Assembly (NCBI RefSeq): GCF_002002925.1
Contig: NZ_CP019511.1
Location: 124,001-188,000, forward strand
Direction of reading: 5' to 3'
Length of the DNA: 64,000 nt
Origin: Sphingomonas sp. LM7
Lineage (GTDB): Bacteria > Pseudomonadota > Alphaproteobacteria > Sphingomonadales > Sphingomonadaceae
The notes under the pieces are model-generated. The model searched no databases, was not told the origin of the DNA, and saw only the letters and a list, made by a program, of their open reading frames with translations. This document shows positions 43,922 through 52,847 of this stretch, piece after piece. The position numbers and the translations under genes are program-made. Position 1 is the first letter of the stretch; every line of letters starts with the position of its first letter.

Positions 43922-45524
43922 GATGCGCTCCCGATTGAAGGTGGTTACGCTGTGACAGGGTCGCGCGGATCTTCAGGAGTTCCGCCTTCCATTCCGAATT
44001 GTCCGGGTCGAACCGGACCAGTTTGATGAGCTCGGCTTCGACGAACGCGAGCTTTCGCCGCGCCGCGGCGGTGCGGCCGAGCGCCAGTTCCATCGTCGCC
44101 ACGCCGCGGATCGCCCACAGGCGACTGGCGCGCAGCTTGGCATTTTGTGGGTCTTTCGCGAGCAGGTGCTCGGCGATCGCGTGCTGCTCTTCGCGGTGGG
44201 CGAGCGCCGATTCCAGCCGGCCCGCGGCCTGGAGCGCGTCGGCCAGCCAGCCGTGGCGATTGGCCAGGCTGCGAAGGTCCTCCGGCGCATCCGATGCGTG
44301 AGTGGCGCGCTTCATATGGTCGAGCGAGACCGAGCAGTGCGACACCGCAAGCCCCGGGCTCACCGGTTTCTGCAGCGCGATCGTGCAGAGATTGCCTTGC
44401 GCGAAGCCGGCTTCCTTGCGCCATTCGCGCCGCGATGGATCGATGGCGACGAGCCGCTTGGCCAGCGCGTCGTACCGCTCCCACGCCCGCCTGGCGTTTG
44501 CGAAATCGCGCCGTTCGAATGCGTTGTATCCGACCCAATATTCGCTTTGGGCGTGCGCGAAGATGCGCCTGGCGTCATTGGGCGCGGCGGCAAGCAGCGC
44601 CTCGGTCGTACGATAGGCTTCGCCGAAGGTCGCGAGAGCTCGATCCGCCATCCCGCGCTTTCCGTCGTCCTCGCCCATGGCGTGCAGCAGCCGGGCGCGC
44701 CGCTCAAGTTCGTCGGTACCCAGCGCCGAAAGATCCTGGCCGGCATAATGATCGAATGCGCGCTGGTTGACTTCGCCGAGCACCTTCAGGCGGACTTCTC
44801 CGCTCAGCTTCTCGCGCAGATCGGTCAGCATGAATTCCACCAGTCCCTCCGCTTCGGCGCGTTGACGTTCGGCTTCGGCACCCTGGCGCTCGGCTTCCCG
44901 CCGCGCGTCGAGGGCGATGATCGTCAGCACCGCCATGACTAGCGTCGCCACAAGCGCCACGAGCGTGACGGCGGTCACGCGGCGAAGCTTTCTTGCCGCG
45001 TCGCGCTGGACCAGGGCATCGACGCCGGTGCCGGTCACCCCGGCCACCAGCTTCAGAAAGCCGAGGCTCCGCCCGTCGCCGCCGCGCCGTAGATCCGCCG
45101 CGAGCGGCTCGACCGCGGCGCCGTCGCGGCTGGTGTGGAGCGCCGAAGGAAAACAATCTCCGGGCGCACCGTCGAGGAGCACGGCAAGGATCGGACGATT
45201 GGGATGCAGCGTTCGAAAGGTCTCGATCTCGCGGCCGACCCATTGCGACGCAGCCGCATCGCGCGAGCACAGCACGATGAGGCAGCTGGATGCCTGCAGC
45301 GCGGCGCGCACGGTCGAACTCAGATCGCCGGCCGCGGGCAATTCCTCGCGGTCCCGGAATATCGGAATGAGGCGCGCCGGCACCAGTCCGCGCTCGCCGA
45401 TCGTTCCGATCAGACGCCGGGGTACACGATATCCTTCGAGCTTGCGGTGCAGCCAGCGCGCCGTCGCGGCGTCGGCGTGGCTATAGCTCAGGAATGCCGC
45501 GTACCGTGGCTCCGCCATCGTCAT
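43857..45524 (-). CDS. TIR domain - transmembrane - TPR-like protein
   Basis: A 555-residue protein. Residues about 5-125 form a TIR domain: AAFLSYSHADAATARWLHRK, ARLIPIFRDREELP, LIVLCSRDAAASQWVGREIE. Glu99 in WVGREI is placed like the catalytic Glu of NAD-cleaving TIR enzymes such as SARM1. One span follows (about 183-205, VTLVALVATLVMAVLTIIAL), then a charged coiled coil and about 300 helical residues in TPR-like pairs. ATG 45524 is chosen because GGGAGGGG lies six bases upstream; ATGs at 45530 and 45518 are alternatives. Such proteins are often cell-death effectors or signalling scaffolds; no NAD-signal receptor is adjacent. Confidence 0.85.
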   Translation of the reverse strand: MTMAEPRYAAFLSYSHADAATARWLHRKLEGYRVPRRLIGTIGERGLVPARLIPIFRDREELPAAGDLSSTVRAALQASSCLIVLCSRDAAASQWVGREIETFRTLHPNRPILAVLLDGAPGDCFPSALHTSRDGAAVEPLAADLRRGGDGRSLGFLKLVAGVTGTGVDALVQRDAARKLRRVTAVTLVALVATLVMAVLTIIALDARREAERQGAEAERQRAEAEGLVEFMLTDLREKLSGEVRLKVLGEVNQRAFDHYAGQDLSALGTDELERRARLLHAMGEDDGKRGMADRALATFGEAYRTTEALLAAAPNDARRIFAHAQSEYWVGYNAFERRDFANARRAWERYDALAKRLVAIDPSRREWRKEAGFAQGNLCTIALQKPVSPGLAVSHCSVSLDHMKRATHASDAPEDLRSLANRHGWLADALQAAGRLESALAHREEQHAIAEHLLAKDPQNAKLRASRLWAIRGVATMELALGRTAAARRKLAFVEAELIKLVRFDPDNSEWKAELLKIRATLSQRNHLQSGAHHGFQRRNHPSPSGFLRAASAA

Positions 45525-45733
45525 GGCCATCCCCTCCCGTGCCTTGTTTCCCCACCGCGGAGCGTGCCTCAAGCAGGGTCTGGCGACAACGGCTGGTTCG
45601 GCCGGAACCGATCGGTTCGAGTGGGGGGACTGGATCGGGCGTGACGAAGATCACGCTCGATGGCCGATCGGCTTGCTATCCCGTCAGGGCTGACGGGTGG
45701 CCGCCAGCGGATCAGCTACCCAAGGAGCAGGAC

Positions 45734-47059
45734 ATGCAGCTTCCGGTCTTCGTCGAACTGCCGTCGCAGCACGGGTTGAGGAGATCCGCCGCGGCGGCCT
45801 TCGCCAATCGGCGCTCGCGCGCGTTGCGGAGCGTGCGTCTGCCCGCCGCGATCACGATCGATCCACGCTTCCCCGCGATCCCCAGCGGCGCAGTAGGGGC
45901 TGGCAGCTCGTCGGTCGAAGCGCTTCAAGTGGAGGCGTCCGATCGCTTCCTGGTCCGAGGCTTTGTCGATGTGGAGGATCTGTCGCGCGTTCCCGATAGG
46001 GTCGGCGGTCTCGCAATTTATTCGGATCCCCAGATCGGGCCGCTTCTCACCTGCCCGGGCCGGCCGCCGGTCGGCGATACGGACCAGATTGCGGCGAAGC
46101 TGAACCTCAAGGCGTTGCGAGACCGGGGCCTGGATGGTTCGAACGTGGCCATCGCGATCCTGGACGGCGGCACCAACCTTCCACATCTGCAAGCGAGGCT
46201 CGCCGAAGTGGGGTTCGATGCCGCGAACTCCTGGACGCCTCTGGGATTGGCGGGCCACGCCGGAGCCTTTCCAGTCGATCACGGCACGGCATGCGCCTAT
46301 GACGCCCTGATCGCGGCACCCAAGGCGACGTTGCTGGACTTTCCCATTCTGGCCGGGGACCTTCGTAGAGGCCGCACCCTGTACCGGGGATTTCTGGCCT
46401 ATGCCCAGCTGATCGCCTCATGGGCGATCCTCTTCGCGCCCGGCGATCTCCCCAAATATTCGGGTCTCGTCGTCAGCAACAGCTGGGGCGTCCACCATCC
46501 GCGTCTCGATTTTTCCAAGGGACATCCCGGACGCTATGTCGACAACCCCGAACACCCCTTCCTGCGCCAGCTCGCCCTGCTGTCCAAATGCGGCGCGGAC
46601 ATCGTCTTCGCCGCCGGGAATTGCGGTGCCGGTTGCGCTTCCGCCTATTGCGAGGGCAGGAGCAAGGGTTCCATCATGGGAGCAAATGCAAGCGGGGATG
46701 TGCTCACGGTGGGCGCCTGCGACACCGATGACATGCGCCTGCGCTATTCGTCGCAAGGTCCGTCCATCGCGGGACTGACGCCGCAAAAGCCCGATGTCCT
46801 GAGCTACGCGCATTTTCGCGGTTCGGAAGTCACCGGCGTCGACACGCCCGATGCCGGAACCTCGGCCGCCTGTCCGGTCGCCGCAGGCTGCATCGCCGCG
46901 CTTCGCAGCAGGATTTCGCCCGCGAAGATTCCGCCGGCCGAGCTTGTCGCCCGCATCCGCGCCACTGCGCGTGCGGGTACGCGATCGCGGGGTTGGAACG
47001 CGGACTATGGGTTCGGTATCCTGGACCTGGACGCGCTCGCGATTTCCTGCGGGGTCTAG
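45734..47059 (+). CDS. Subtilisin-like S8 serine protease, no evident signal peptide
   Basis: A 441-residue subtilase with the full catalytic set: Asp144 (IAILDGGTN), His183 (VDHGTACA), oxyanion Asn296 (FAAGNCG) and Ser377 (AGTSAACPVAAG). Residues about 75-120 (RFLVRGFVDVEDLSRVPDRV) may be a propeptide-like or recognition region. The N-terminus (MQLPVFVELPSQHGLRRSAA) is not a signal peptide. Cys residues flank the active-site Asn (GNCGAGCASAYC). AAGGAG at 45722-45727 supports ATG 45734. The gene is divergent from the TIR gene with 209 bases between starts, so the two may share control. Confidence 0.85.
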   Translation: MQLPVFVELPSQHGLRRSAAAAFANRRSRALRSVRLPAAITIDPRFPAIPSGAVGAGSSSVEALQVEASDRFLVRGFVDVEDLSRVPDRVGGLAIYSDPQIGPLLTCPGRPPVGDTDQIAAKLNLKALRDRGLDGSNVAIAILDGGTNLPHLQARLAEVGFDAANSWTPLGLAGHAGAFPVDHGTACAYDALIAAPKATLLDFPILAGDLRRGRTLYRGFLAYAQLIASWAILFAPGDLPKYSGLVVSNSWGVHHPRLDFSKGHPGRYVDNPEHPFLRQLALLSKCGADIVFAAGNCGAGCASAYCEGRSKGSIMGANASGDVLTVGACDTDDMRLRYSSQGPSIAGLTPQKPDVLSYAHFRGSEVTGVDTPDAGTSAACPVAAGCIAALRSRISPAKIPPAELVARIRATARAGTRSRGWNADYGFGILDLDALAISCGV

Positions 47060-47231
47060 GTTGAGGTGCACACGATCGGCGGCGTGGTGGAGTCCGCCAA
47101 GCCGCTTCTCGTGTACTTCAGGATCGCCTTCCGCATCGGATCACGCAGCGATCACCTCGGCTTTCGAATCGGTGGCCTGGGGGTTCACTCTTGCCCCGTC
47201 TGACGCACCACGCTAAAGGCGCGGACCGCAC

Positions 47232-47308
47232 AGGGGCGTAGCTCAGTTGGTTAGAGCGTCGGTCTCCAAAACCGAAGGCCCTCGGTTCGAATCCGAGCGC
47301 CCCTGCCA
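47232..47308 (+). tRNA. tRNA-Trp (CCA)
   Basis: A 77-base cloverleaf with acceptor arms AGGGGCG/CGCCCCT, D-arm GCTCAGTTGGTTAGAGC, anticodon stem TCGGT/ACCGA around loop CTCCAAA (anticodon CCA), T-arm CTCGG-TTCGAAT-CCGAG and encoded 3' CCA. It lies between the subtilase and the unknown membrane-anchored protein. I found no second copy of its 3' end in the window, so no attachment-site pair is visible. Confidence 0.97.
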
Positions 47309-47466
47309 TTTCGCACATCTCCGATTTTGTGCCTCCGCCCTTGCGGGCGAGGCCTCTCGCGATCCCATTGGTACTACGCTCACAGTCGAGGTGATGCGGG
47401 CCCGCTCGCGCGGGGCGCATTTCAGCTCTATGGTTTCGCGCAACGTGGATCATTTTGGGGGAGTGA

Positions 47467-48414
47467 ATGGGCCTCTATCGCACTGCGCGGCGAATGCATC
47501 CTCCCGCACCCCCCAAGTCAAAGATCAGACTCGAGTTGTTGATACCGGCTGCGACAGCGGTAATAACCTTGATACTCGGCGCGGGCCTCAACGCGATCGC
47601 ATCCAACAGGCTGGAGCGACAGAAATTCCAATTCGAAGTCCTGAAATACACGCTGAATGCGACCAAGGATCCGGTCGAACAGTTGAGAATGCTATGCCGA
47701 TTTTCGCAGATCGGCTTCATCAGCGATCCCAGCAAAGCTTATCATCGAGCCGAGGTTGACGGTGTTCGAGCTTGCGCGAGCAGCGGCGCGGATCGAGCAT
47801 TCGTTCCACGACGAGCATATGATCGCCTCGCCCAGGAGATCGGGCGGGCAAACAACTCGGCCGGGTCGATCGCGTTCGAGCAGGGCTTCCTCAAGATAGA
47901 CGGAGCTCTCGGTGAGATTCGGGCACCAGAAACCAAGCTCATCACTCCAGGGCTGCCAACGCGAATCGAGATAGTCGCGGTCTTCGCGCCTCGCAAAAAA
48001 TGGGACGACGCCACAATAAAGTCGGTAGCTCGGGCGGCCACCAGCACTGTGCTTGTCCGTCGGGACGGTGCCTATATCCAAGTCGCCAACCTCTATTCAG
48101 CGCCGGGCGGCGTCGTTCGAGTCGGCATCGTCAATGCGGGCCCATTGACCTTCGGACTCGAGGGGCGGGGCGGGGGCCTCAAGCTATATGATAGTGGCGG
48201 CACGACTATCGAGAGAAGCGAAGGATTCGCTTTCAAGCATGTAGGTGGTTCGACCATCGGGCGGCAGCGTTTTCCGAAGGTGCAGATCGAAGCGGCGCAG
48301 CGATTGGTGGATGCAGTCTGCGCTCTAGCGCCGCACGCCCAGGTAGCGGCAGACCGCTATTTGCTGGAAACTCTGGGATTGCAGCAAGATAAGGACCTGC
48401 TGCGCCCCTGTTGA
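47467..48414 (+). CDS. Membrane-anchored protein of unknown function
   Basis: A 315-residue protein with one N-terminal span (LELLIPAATAVITLILGAGL) followed by a charged helix (SNRLERQKFQFEVLKYTLNA) and a globular part with no recognised family (IEIVAVFAPRKKWDDATIKS, VRVGIVNAGPLTFGLEG). GGGGGAG lies just before the ATG. GC is clearly lower than average. It is the first gene downstream of tRNA-Trp, on the same strand, a position often used by acquired genes. Confidence 0.7.
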   Translation: MGLYRTARRMHPPAPPKSKIRLELLIPAATAVITLILGAGLNAIASNRLERQKFQFEVLKYTLNATKDPVEQLRMLCRFSQIGFISDPSKAYHRAEVDGVRACASSGADRAFVPRRAYDRLAQEIGRANNSAGSIAFEQGFLKIDGALGEIRAPETKLITPGLPTRIEIVAVFAPRKKWDDATIKSVARAATSTVLVRRDGAYIQVANLYSAPGGVVRVGIVNAGPLTFGLEGRGGGLKLYDSGGTTIERSEGFAFKHVGGSTIGRQRFPKVQIEAAQRLVDAVCALAPHAQVAADRYLLETLGLQQDKDLLRPC

Positions 48415-48466
48415 CTAGGCCGACTGGCGAGCGCCAACCTTTCCATTCGCGATGCGTCCGGAATTC

Positions 48467-50824
48467 TCATGCGGCGACGCTGCCGCCGATCGTGCGCATC
48501 GCCAGCGCGCGCGCTTCGTGGACGGGAAGCGGGCGTCCGAAATAATAGCCCTGGACCTTGGTGCAACCGAGCTGCTGGATCATCTGGTGTTCTTCCTCGG
48601 TTTCGACGCCCTCTGCAGTCGTGGCCATGCCGAGGCTGTCGGCAAGCGCCACCACCGCGCGAATGATTGCAATGGCTTCCTTGGTGCCCTTCGACGCGCC
48701 TTGGACAAAGCTTCGGTCGATCTTGATCGAACTAAACCGGGTGTGGGCGAGGTAGCCGAGCGACGAGTAGCCGGTCCCGAAATCGTCGAGGCTGAGGTGG
48801 ACGCCGAGGTCGAGAATCTTCTCGAGCACTTCGATCGCGACTGTGCCCTCTCGCATGAATACGCTCTCGGTCACTTCGAGCTCGAGGCGTGCGGGGGGCA
48901 GGCCGGATTGGGCGAGCGCCTGTGCGACGATGCTGACAAAGGCAGGGTTGTGCAGTTGTTCTGGGCTGACGTTGACGGCGATGCGCGCCGGTATGTCCCA
49001 ACGGGCGGCTTCGTCGCAGGCAGTGCGGAGCACCCATTCGCCAATCGGTGCGATCAAGCGCGCTTCCTCTGCCAGGGGCACGAACTTGGCCGGTGAGATG
49101 TTGCCGAATTGCGGATGCGTCCAGCGCAGCAGCGCCTCGAAGCCGGTCAGCTGGCCGGTCGCAGCACTAACCACCGGCTGGTAGTTCAGATGCATCTCGC
49201 GATTCTCCACCGCGCTGCGCAGCGCGATTTCGAGCACGCGCCGTTCCTCGGCGGCGACATGCAACTGCGGCTCGTAGGCGTGGAAGACGCCGCCGCCGGC
49301 ATCCTTCGAACGATAGAGCGCGAGGTCTGCCGAGCGAATCAACATTTCAGCAGTGCGCCCGTCGCGCGGGCCGACCGCTAGGCCGACCGAAGCGCCGATA
49401 TACAGCGTGTGCTGGTCCACCTCATAGGGCTGGGAGAGTGCATCGATGATCGTCTGGGCGAGCTGTTCGGTCCGCTGGGTGTCGGTCGCGTCGCGCACGA
49501 CCACCGCGAACTCGTCGCCGCCGAGCCGGCCGATCATCTCGTTCTCGGTCATCAGCAGCATGAGCCGTTCGGAAACGCGGCCGAGCAGACGGTCGCCGAC
49601 CGGATGGCCCAGCGTATCGTTGACTGCCTTGAAGCGATCGAGATCAATCATCATGAATGCGCAACGCGAGCCCCATTTGTCCGCGTCGGCCATTGCGCGC
49701 GCGAGGGTCTCGTTGATCAGCAGGCGGTTGGGCAACCCGGTCAGCGTGTCGAAGCGCGCCATCTGGTTGATCTTGTCCGCCGATTTGCGCGCTTCGGTCA
49801 CGTCCGAACCGACACCGCGGAAGCCGATGAACGCGCCGCGCTCGTCATAGCGGGGGCTGGCGGACATCTCCCACCAGCGCTCGTCATGATTGACGATGAC
49901 CGGCAGCAGCAAATCGCGGAACGCTTCGCGCGCCTTGAGACGCTCGGCAAGATTGCGCAGCCCGGGTGCGAAATTGCCGTCTTCCCATGTTGGGCCGGCG
50001 AGGAGTTGCAGGAACGGCGTCCCGTTGATCCTCTTGGGATCGGCGCCCAGCGACACAGCGAAACGCGGATTTGCGCGAGCAACGCGGCGTTGCGCATCGA
50101 TTTCCCACAGCCAGTCGGAGCCCGAATCCTCAAACTCGCGCAACAACAGGCTGACCGTCTCGTCGCGCTCGGCGAGCGCCATCTCATTGGCGCGGATGAC
50201 GACCAGCGCGCGGCCGCGGCCAAGGGTCGCGATCACCAGAAGCGCAGTGAACAGGCCGGTGCTTGCCGCGAGCACGGGCGGGCCGGAGAGCGCGAGCATC
50301 GTCGACATCGCCGCGCCGACGATCGTCACAAAGGCAATGGTCGCCAGCGGCAGCGCCGCCATGGCCACCGCCGACGCGGTCATTAGCAGCGACAGGATGA
50401 CCCACAGGCCAAGCGCCGAACTGGCATCGGTGGCCGCGCCGAACGCCAGGGGCGGGATCGACCAGACGGCGCCGAGCGAAATGCCGTCGAGCATCGTGTC
50501 GCGGACGTCCTTGAGTGGCGCAGTGACAGCGACTCGGTGGCGCTTCGAAAGCCGGCGGAACGCGACTGCGCATGCGACGGCGGCGACAAGCGCGCCCCAG
50601 CTGGCGAGCTGCCAGAGCGGCACCGCCGGCGCGAGGAGCATCGTGACGAGCGAGGCGCCGACGACATTGGCGGTGAGCATGAACAATGCCAGCTGGCTGC
50701 CGGCATGCAGCTGCGCGGCGCGAATCGGGCCCCAGTCGATGCCGTCCGCCGGATCGTAGAGGCCAAGAAGCGCGCGCGCGTCGATGCGCGGCCTGGCAAA
50801 TTGGGAAATCGTCTGGCTGGTCAC
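48467..50824 (-). CDS. PAS-GGDEF-EAL membrane protein (c-di-GMP turnover)
   Basis: A 785-residue protein. About five hydrophobic segments in residues 40-210 anchor it in the inner membrane. A PAS-like domain follows (GSDWLWEIDAQRRVARANPR, FIGFRGVGSDVTE). The GGDEF motif is intact at residues 435-439 within RLGGDEFAV, so cyclase activity is possible. The EAL motif is at residues 563-565 (GFEALLRW), with later DDFGTGYSS and KIDRSFV phosphodiesterase landmarks also present. Net direction of activity cannot be told. The PilZ protein at 32.8 kb could be a downstream receptor. Confidence 0.95.
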   Translation of the reverse strand: MTSQTISQFARPRIDARALLGLYDPADGIDWGPIRAAQLHAGSQLALFMLTANVVGASLVTMLLAPAVPLWQLASWGALVAAVACAVAFRRLSKRHRVAVTAPLKDVRDTMLDGISLGAVWSIPPLAFGAATDASSALGLWVILSLLMTASAVAMAALPLATIAFVTIVGAAMSTMLALSGPPVLAASTGLFTALLVIATLGRGRALVVIRANEMALAERDETVSLLLREFEDSGSDWLWEIDAQRRVARANPRFAVSLGADPKRINGTPFLQLLAGPTWEDGNFAPGLRNLAERLKAREAFRDLLLPVIVNHDERWWEMSASPRYDERGAFIGFRGVGSDVTEARKSADKINQMARFDTLTGLPNRLLINETLARAMADADKWGSRCAFMMIDLDRFKAVNDTLGHPVGDRLLGRVSERLMLLMTENEMIGRLGGDEFAVVVRDATDTQRTEQLAQTIIDALSQPYEVDQHTLYIGASVGLAVGPRDGRTAEMLIRSADLALYRSKDAGGGVFHAYEPQLHVAAEERRVLEIALRSAVENREMHLNYQPVVSAATGQLTGFEALLRWTHPQFGNISPAKFVPLAEEARLIAPIGEWVLRTACDEAARWDIPARIAVNVSPEQLHNPAFVSIVAQALAQSGLPPARLELEVTESVFMREGTVAIEVLEKILDLGVHLSLDDFGTGYSSLGYLAHTRFSSIKIDRSFVQGASKGTKEAIAIIRAVVALADSLGMATTAEGVETEEEHQMIQQLGCTKVQGYYFGRPLPVHEARALAMRTIGGSVAA

Positions 50825-50952
50825 CCCGACGGGATAGCCGAAGGGAGGTTAGCGAGTGGTTAGGCCCGAGACCGAAACGGACGAAATTTACGCAGCCGGC
50901 CGGATCAGGCCGGGCGCGGGTGGACCGGATCGCCCGGTCCGCCCGCAATGTC

Positions 50953-52725
50953 TCAGGCAGCAAGGTCGTAGGGCTTGATCTCGCCGTTCAGATAGAGGTT
51001 GCGCGCTTTTGCCCGGCTCAGCTTGCCCGAGCTGGTGCGCGGCAGCGTGCGAGGCGGAACGAGCTCGATCACGCAGTTCATGCCGGTGACCGAACGCACG
51101 CGTTCGCGGATCTCGTCACGCAGGCGGATGCGCTCATTCTCGTCCGAGGTGCGGCACTGGACGAGTACCGCCGGCGTCTCCTCGCCACCCGGAGTGGTGA
51201 TCGCGAAGGCGGCGATGTCGCCCTGCTTGAAGCCCGGGAGCTGCTCGACTGCCCATTCGATGTCCTGCGGCCAGTGATTGCGGCCGTTGACAATGATCAT
51301 GTCCTTCGCCCGACCGACGATATAGACATAGCCTTCCGACAAATATCCCATGTCGCCGGTGTCGAGCCAGCCATCGGCCATGCAGGCGGCAGTCGATTCG
51401 GGATCGCGGAAATAGCCGACCATCACCGATGGGCCGCGGCACCAAACCTTGCCAATTGCCTTTTCGGGGAGCGGCGTGCCGTCTTCCTCGCGGATCTGGA
51501 CTTCCATGTCCTTCACCGGCTTGCCGCAATTGACGATCGCGCGGAAGCGCTGTGGACGGTCCTCACGTGCGACGTCGCCGCCCGAAAGCTGGGTCTCCTC
51601 GACCAGTTCGACGACGATGCCTTCGCCCGGGGGCATGATCGAAACCGCCAGCGTCGCTTCGGCAAGGCCATAGCTCGGCAGGAACGCGCTGGCCTTGAAC
51701 CCGGCATCCGCGAACGCATCGACGAACGACTGCATCACGTCGGGGCGGATCATGTCGGCACCGTTGCCCGCCACGCGCCAGCGCGACAGATCGAAACGAT
51801 CGCTCGCCTTGGTCTGGCTCGACATGCGGCGCGCGCATATGTCGTAGCCGAAGGTCGGCGAATAGGAGAGGGTGGTGCCCTGGTTGCGGCTGATGAGGTC
51901 GAGCCAAGCCAGCGGGCGCCGCGCGAAATCCTCGGTCTTCAGATAATCGGTCGAGACCTGATTGGCGACGACCGACAGGAAGCAGCCGACCAGACCCATG
52001 TCATGATACCAGGGCAGCCAGGAGATGCAGCGGTCGCTGTCCTGCAGTCGCATGCCATGGCTGTGCGCCGACAGATTGTTGAGCAGCGCATGATGCGTGA
52101 TCGCAACGCCGTGCGGGAAGCGTGTCGAGCCGCTCGAATATTGGAGATATGCGATGTCGGAGGTCTCGGCCTCGGGAAGCGCGATCTCCGGCGCGGCGCG
52201 CTCGCCGAATTCGGACCAGTCGATTCCCTGCACGTTGGTGATCCGCGCAGCTTCGGCGCACATCGCGCCGATCTCGGGCGGGTAGATCAGCATGGTCGGG
52301 TCGCAGCTTTCGAGCTGGACGCGAAGCTGGTCGATATAGGATTGGGCACCGCCGAAGCTGGTCGGCAGCGGCAGCGGCACCGGCCAGGCGCCGGCATAGA
52401 CGACGCCGAAGAACAGCGACGCGAACTCGGCCCCCGTCTCCGCGATCAGCGCGATGCGGTCCTCGGGCTTCACGCCGGCCGCGATCAGGCGATAGGCCTG
52501 CGAGATTGCGTCTCGCCGCAGCTCGGCGAATGGATAGGGCTGCGTCAGGTTGCCCCGCGCATCGTGAAAGTTCAGCCCGCGAACGCCTTGTGCCGCATAG
52601 TCCAGCGCGTCGCCCAAGGTGGCGAAATCGGCCAGGCGGCGCGGCAAATCATCATTGGTCGGGGTAGGGACGGGTTTTTCCGCCTCCATGATACCCGCGT
52701 GCGATCCCGTTTCGTCCAATACCAT
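50953..52725 (-). CDS. Fatty acyl-AMP ligase / acyl-CoA synthetase-like
   Basis: A 590-residue adenylating enzyme. The AMP-binding loop YLQYSSGSTRFPHGVAITH, WLPWYHDMGLVG, the SYGLAEATLAVS motif, GWLDTGDMGYLSEGYVYIVG and the catalytic-Lys region TLPRTSSGKLSRAKARN are all present. The layout and WYHDMGLVG fit fatty acyl-AMP ligases, which load acyl groups on carrier proteins rather than CoA. No acyl carrier or PKS/NRPS gene is adjacent. In related alphaproteobacteria similar ligases belong to ceramide synthesis, but other genes of that pathway are not seen here. Start is uncertain: ATG 52725 is used; 52770 and 52689 are possible. Confidence 0.85.
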   Translation of the reverse strand: MVLDETGSHAGIMEAEKPVPTPTNDDLPRRLADFATLGDALDYAAQGVRGLNFHDARGNLTQPYPFAELRRDAISQAYRLIAAGVKPEDRIALIAETGAEFASLFFGVVYAGAWPVPLPLPTSFGGAQSYIDQLRVQLESCDPTMLIYPPEIGAMCAEAARITNVQGIDWSEFGERAAPEIALPEAETSDIAYLQYSSGSTRFPHGVAITHHALLNNLSAHSHGMRLQDSDRCISWLPWYHDMGLVGCFLSVVANQVSTDYLKTEDFARRPLAWLDLISRNQGTTLSYSPTFGYDICARRMSSQTKASDRFDLSRWRVAGNGADMIRPDVMQSFVDAFADAGFKASAFLPSYGLAEATLAVSIMPPGEGIVVELVEETQLSGGDVAREDRPQRFRAIVNCGKPVKDMEVQIREEDGTPLPEKAIGKVWCRGPSVMVGYFRDPESTAACMADGWLDTGDMGYLSEGYVYIVGRAKDMIIVNGRNHWPQDIEWAVEQLPGFKQGDIAAFAITTPGGEETPAVLVQCRTSDENERIRLRDEIRERVRSVTGMNCVIELVPPRTLPRTSSGKLSRAKARNLYLNGEIKPYDLAA

Positions 52726-52847
52726 TCTTTGTCTCGTGCCCCTGTGAGCTGACAGGCCGTTGTGCCCCACAACGCATACTAAATGCGGACGGCTCTGCTA
52801 CGCACTGGCGTTCAAAATCGGTTGCCAGTGTGGCACAATCATGGCGC

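Noticed and set aside
47232-47308. Attachment-site pair flanking a genomic island at tRNA-Trp
   Set aside because: I searched by eye for a second copy of the tRNA 3' end in the window and found none; no integrase is present.
50686-52752. 688-codon + strand frame opposite the acyl-AMP ligase
   Set aside because: Shadow of the ligase gene, which has all adenylation motifs.
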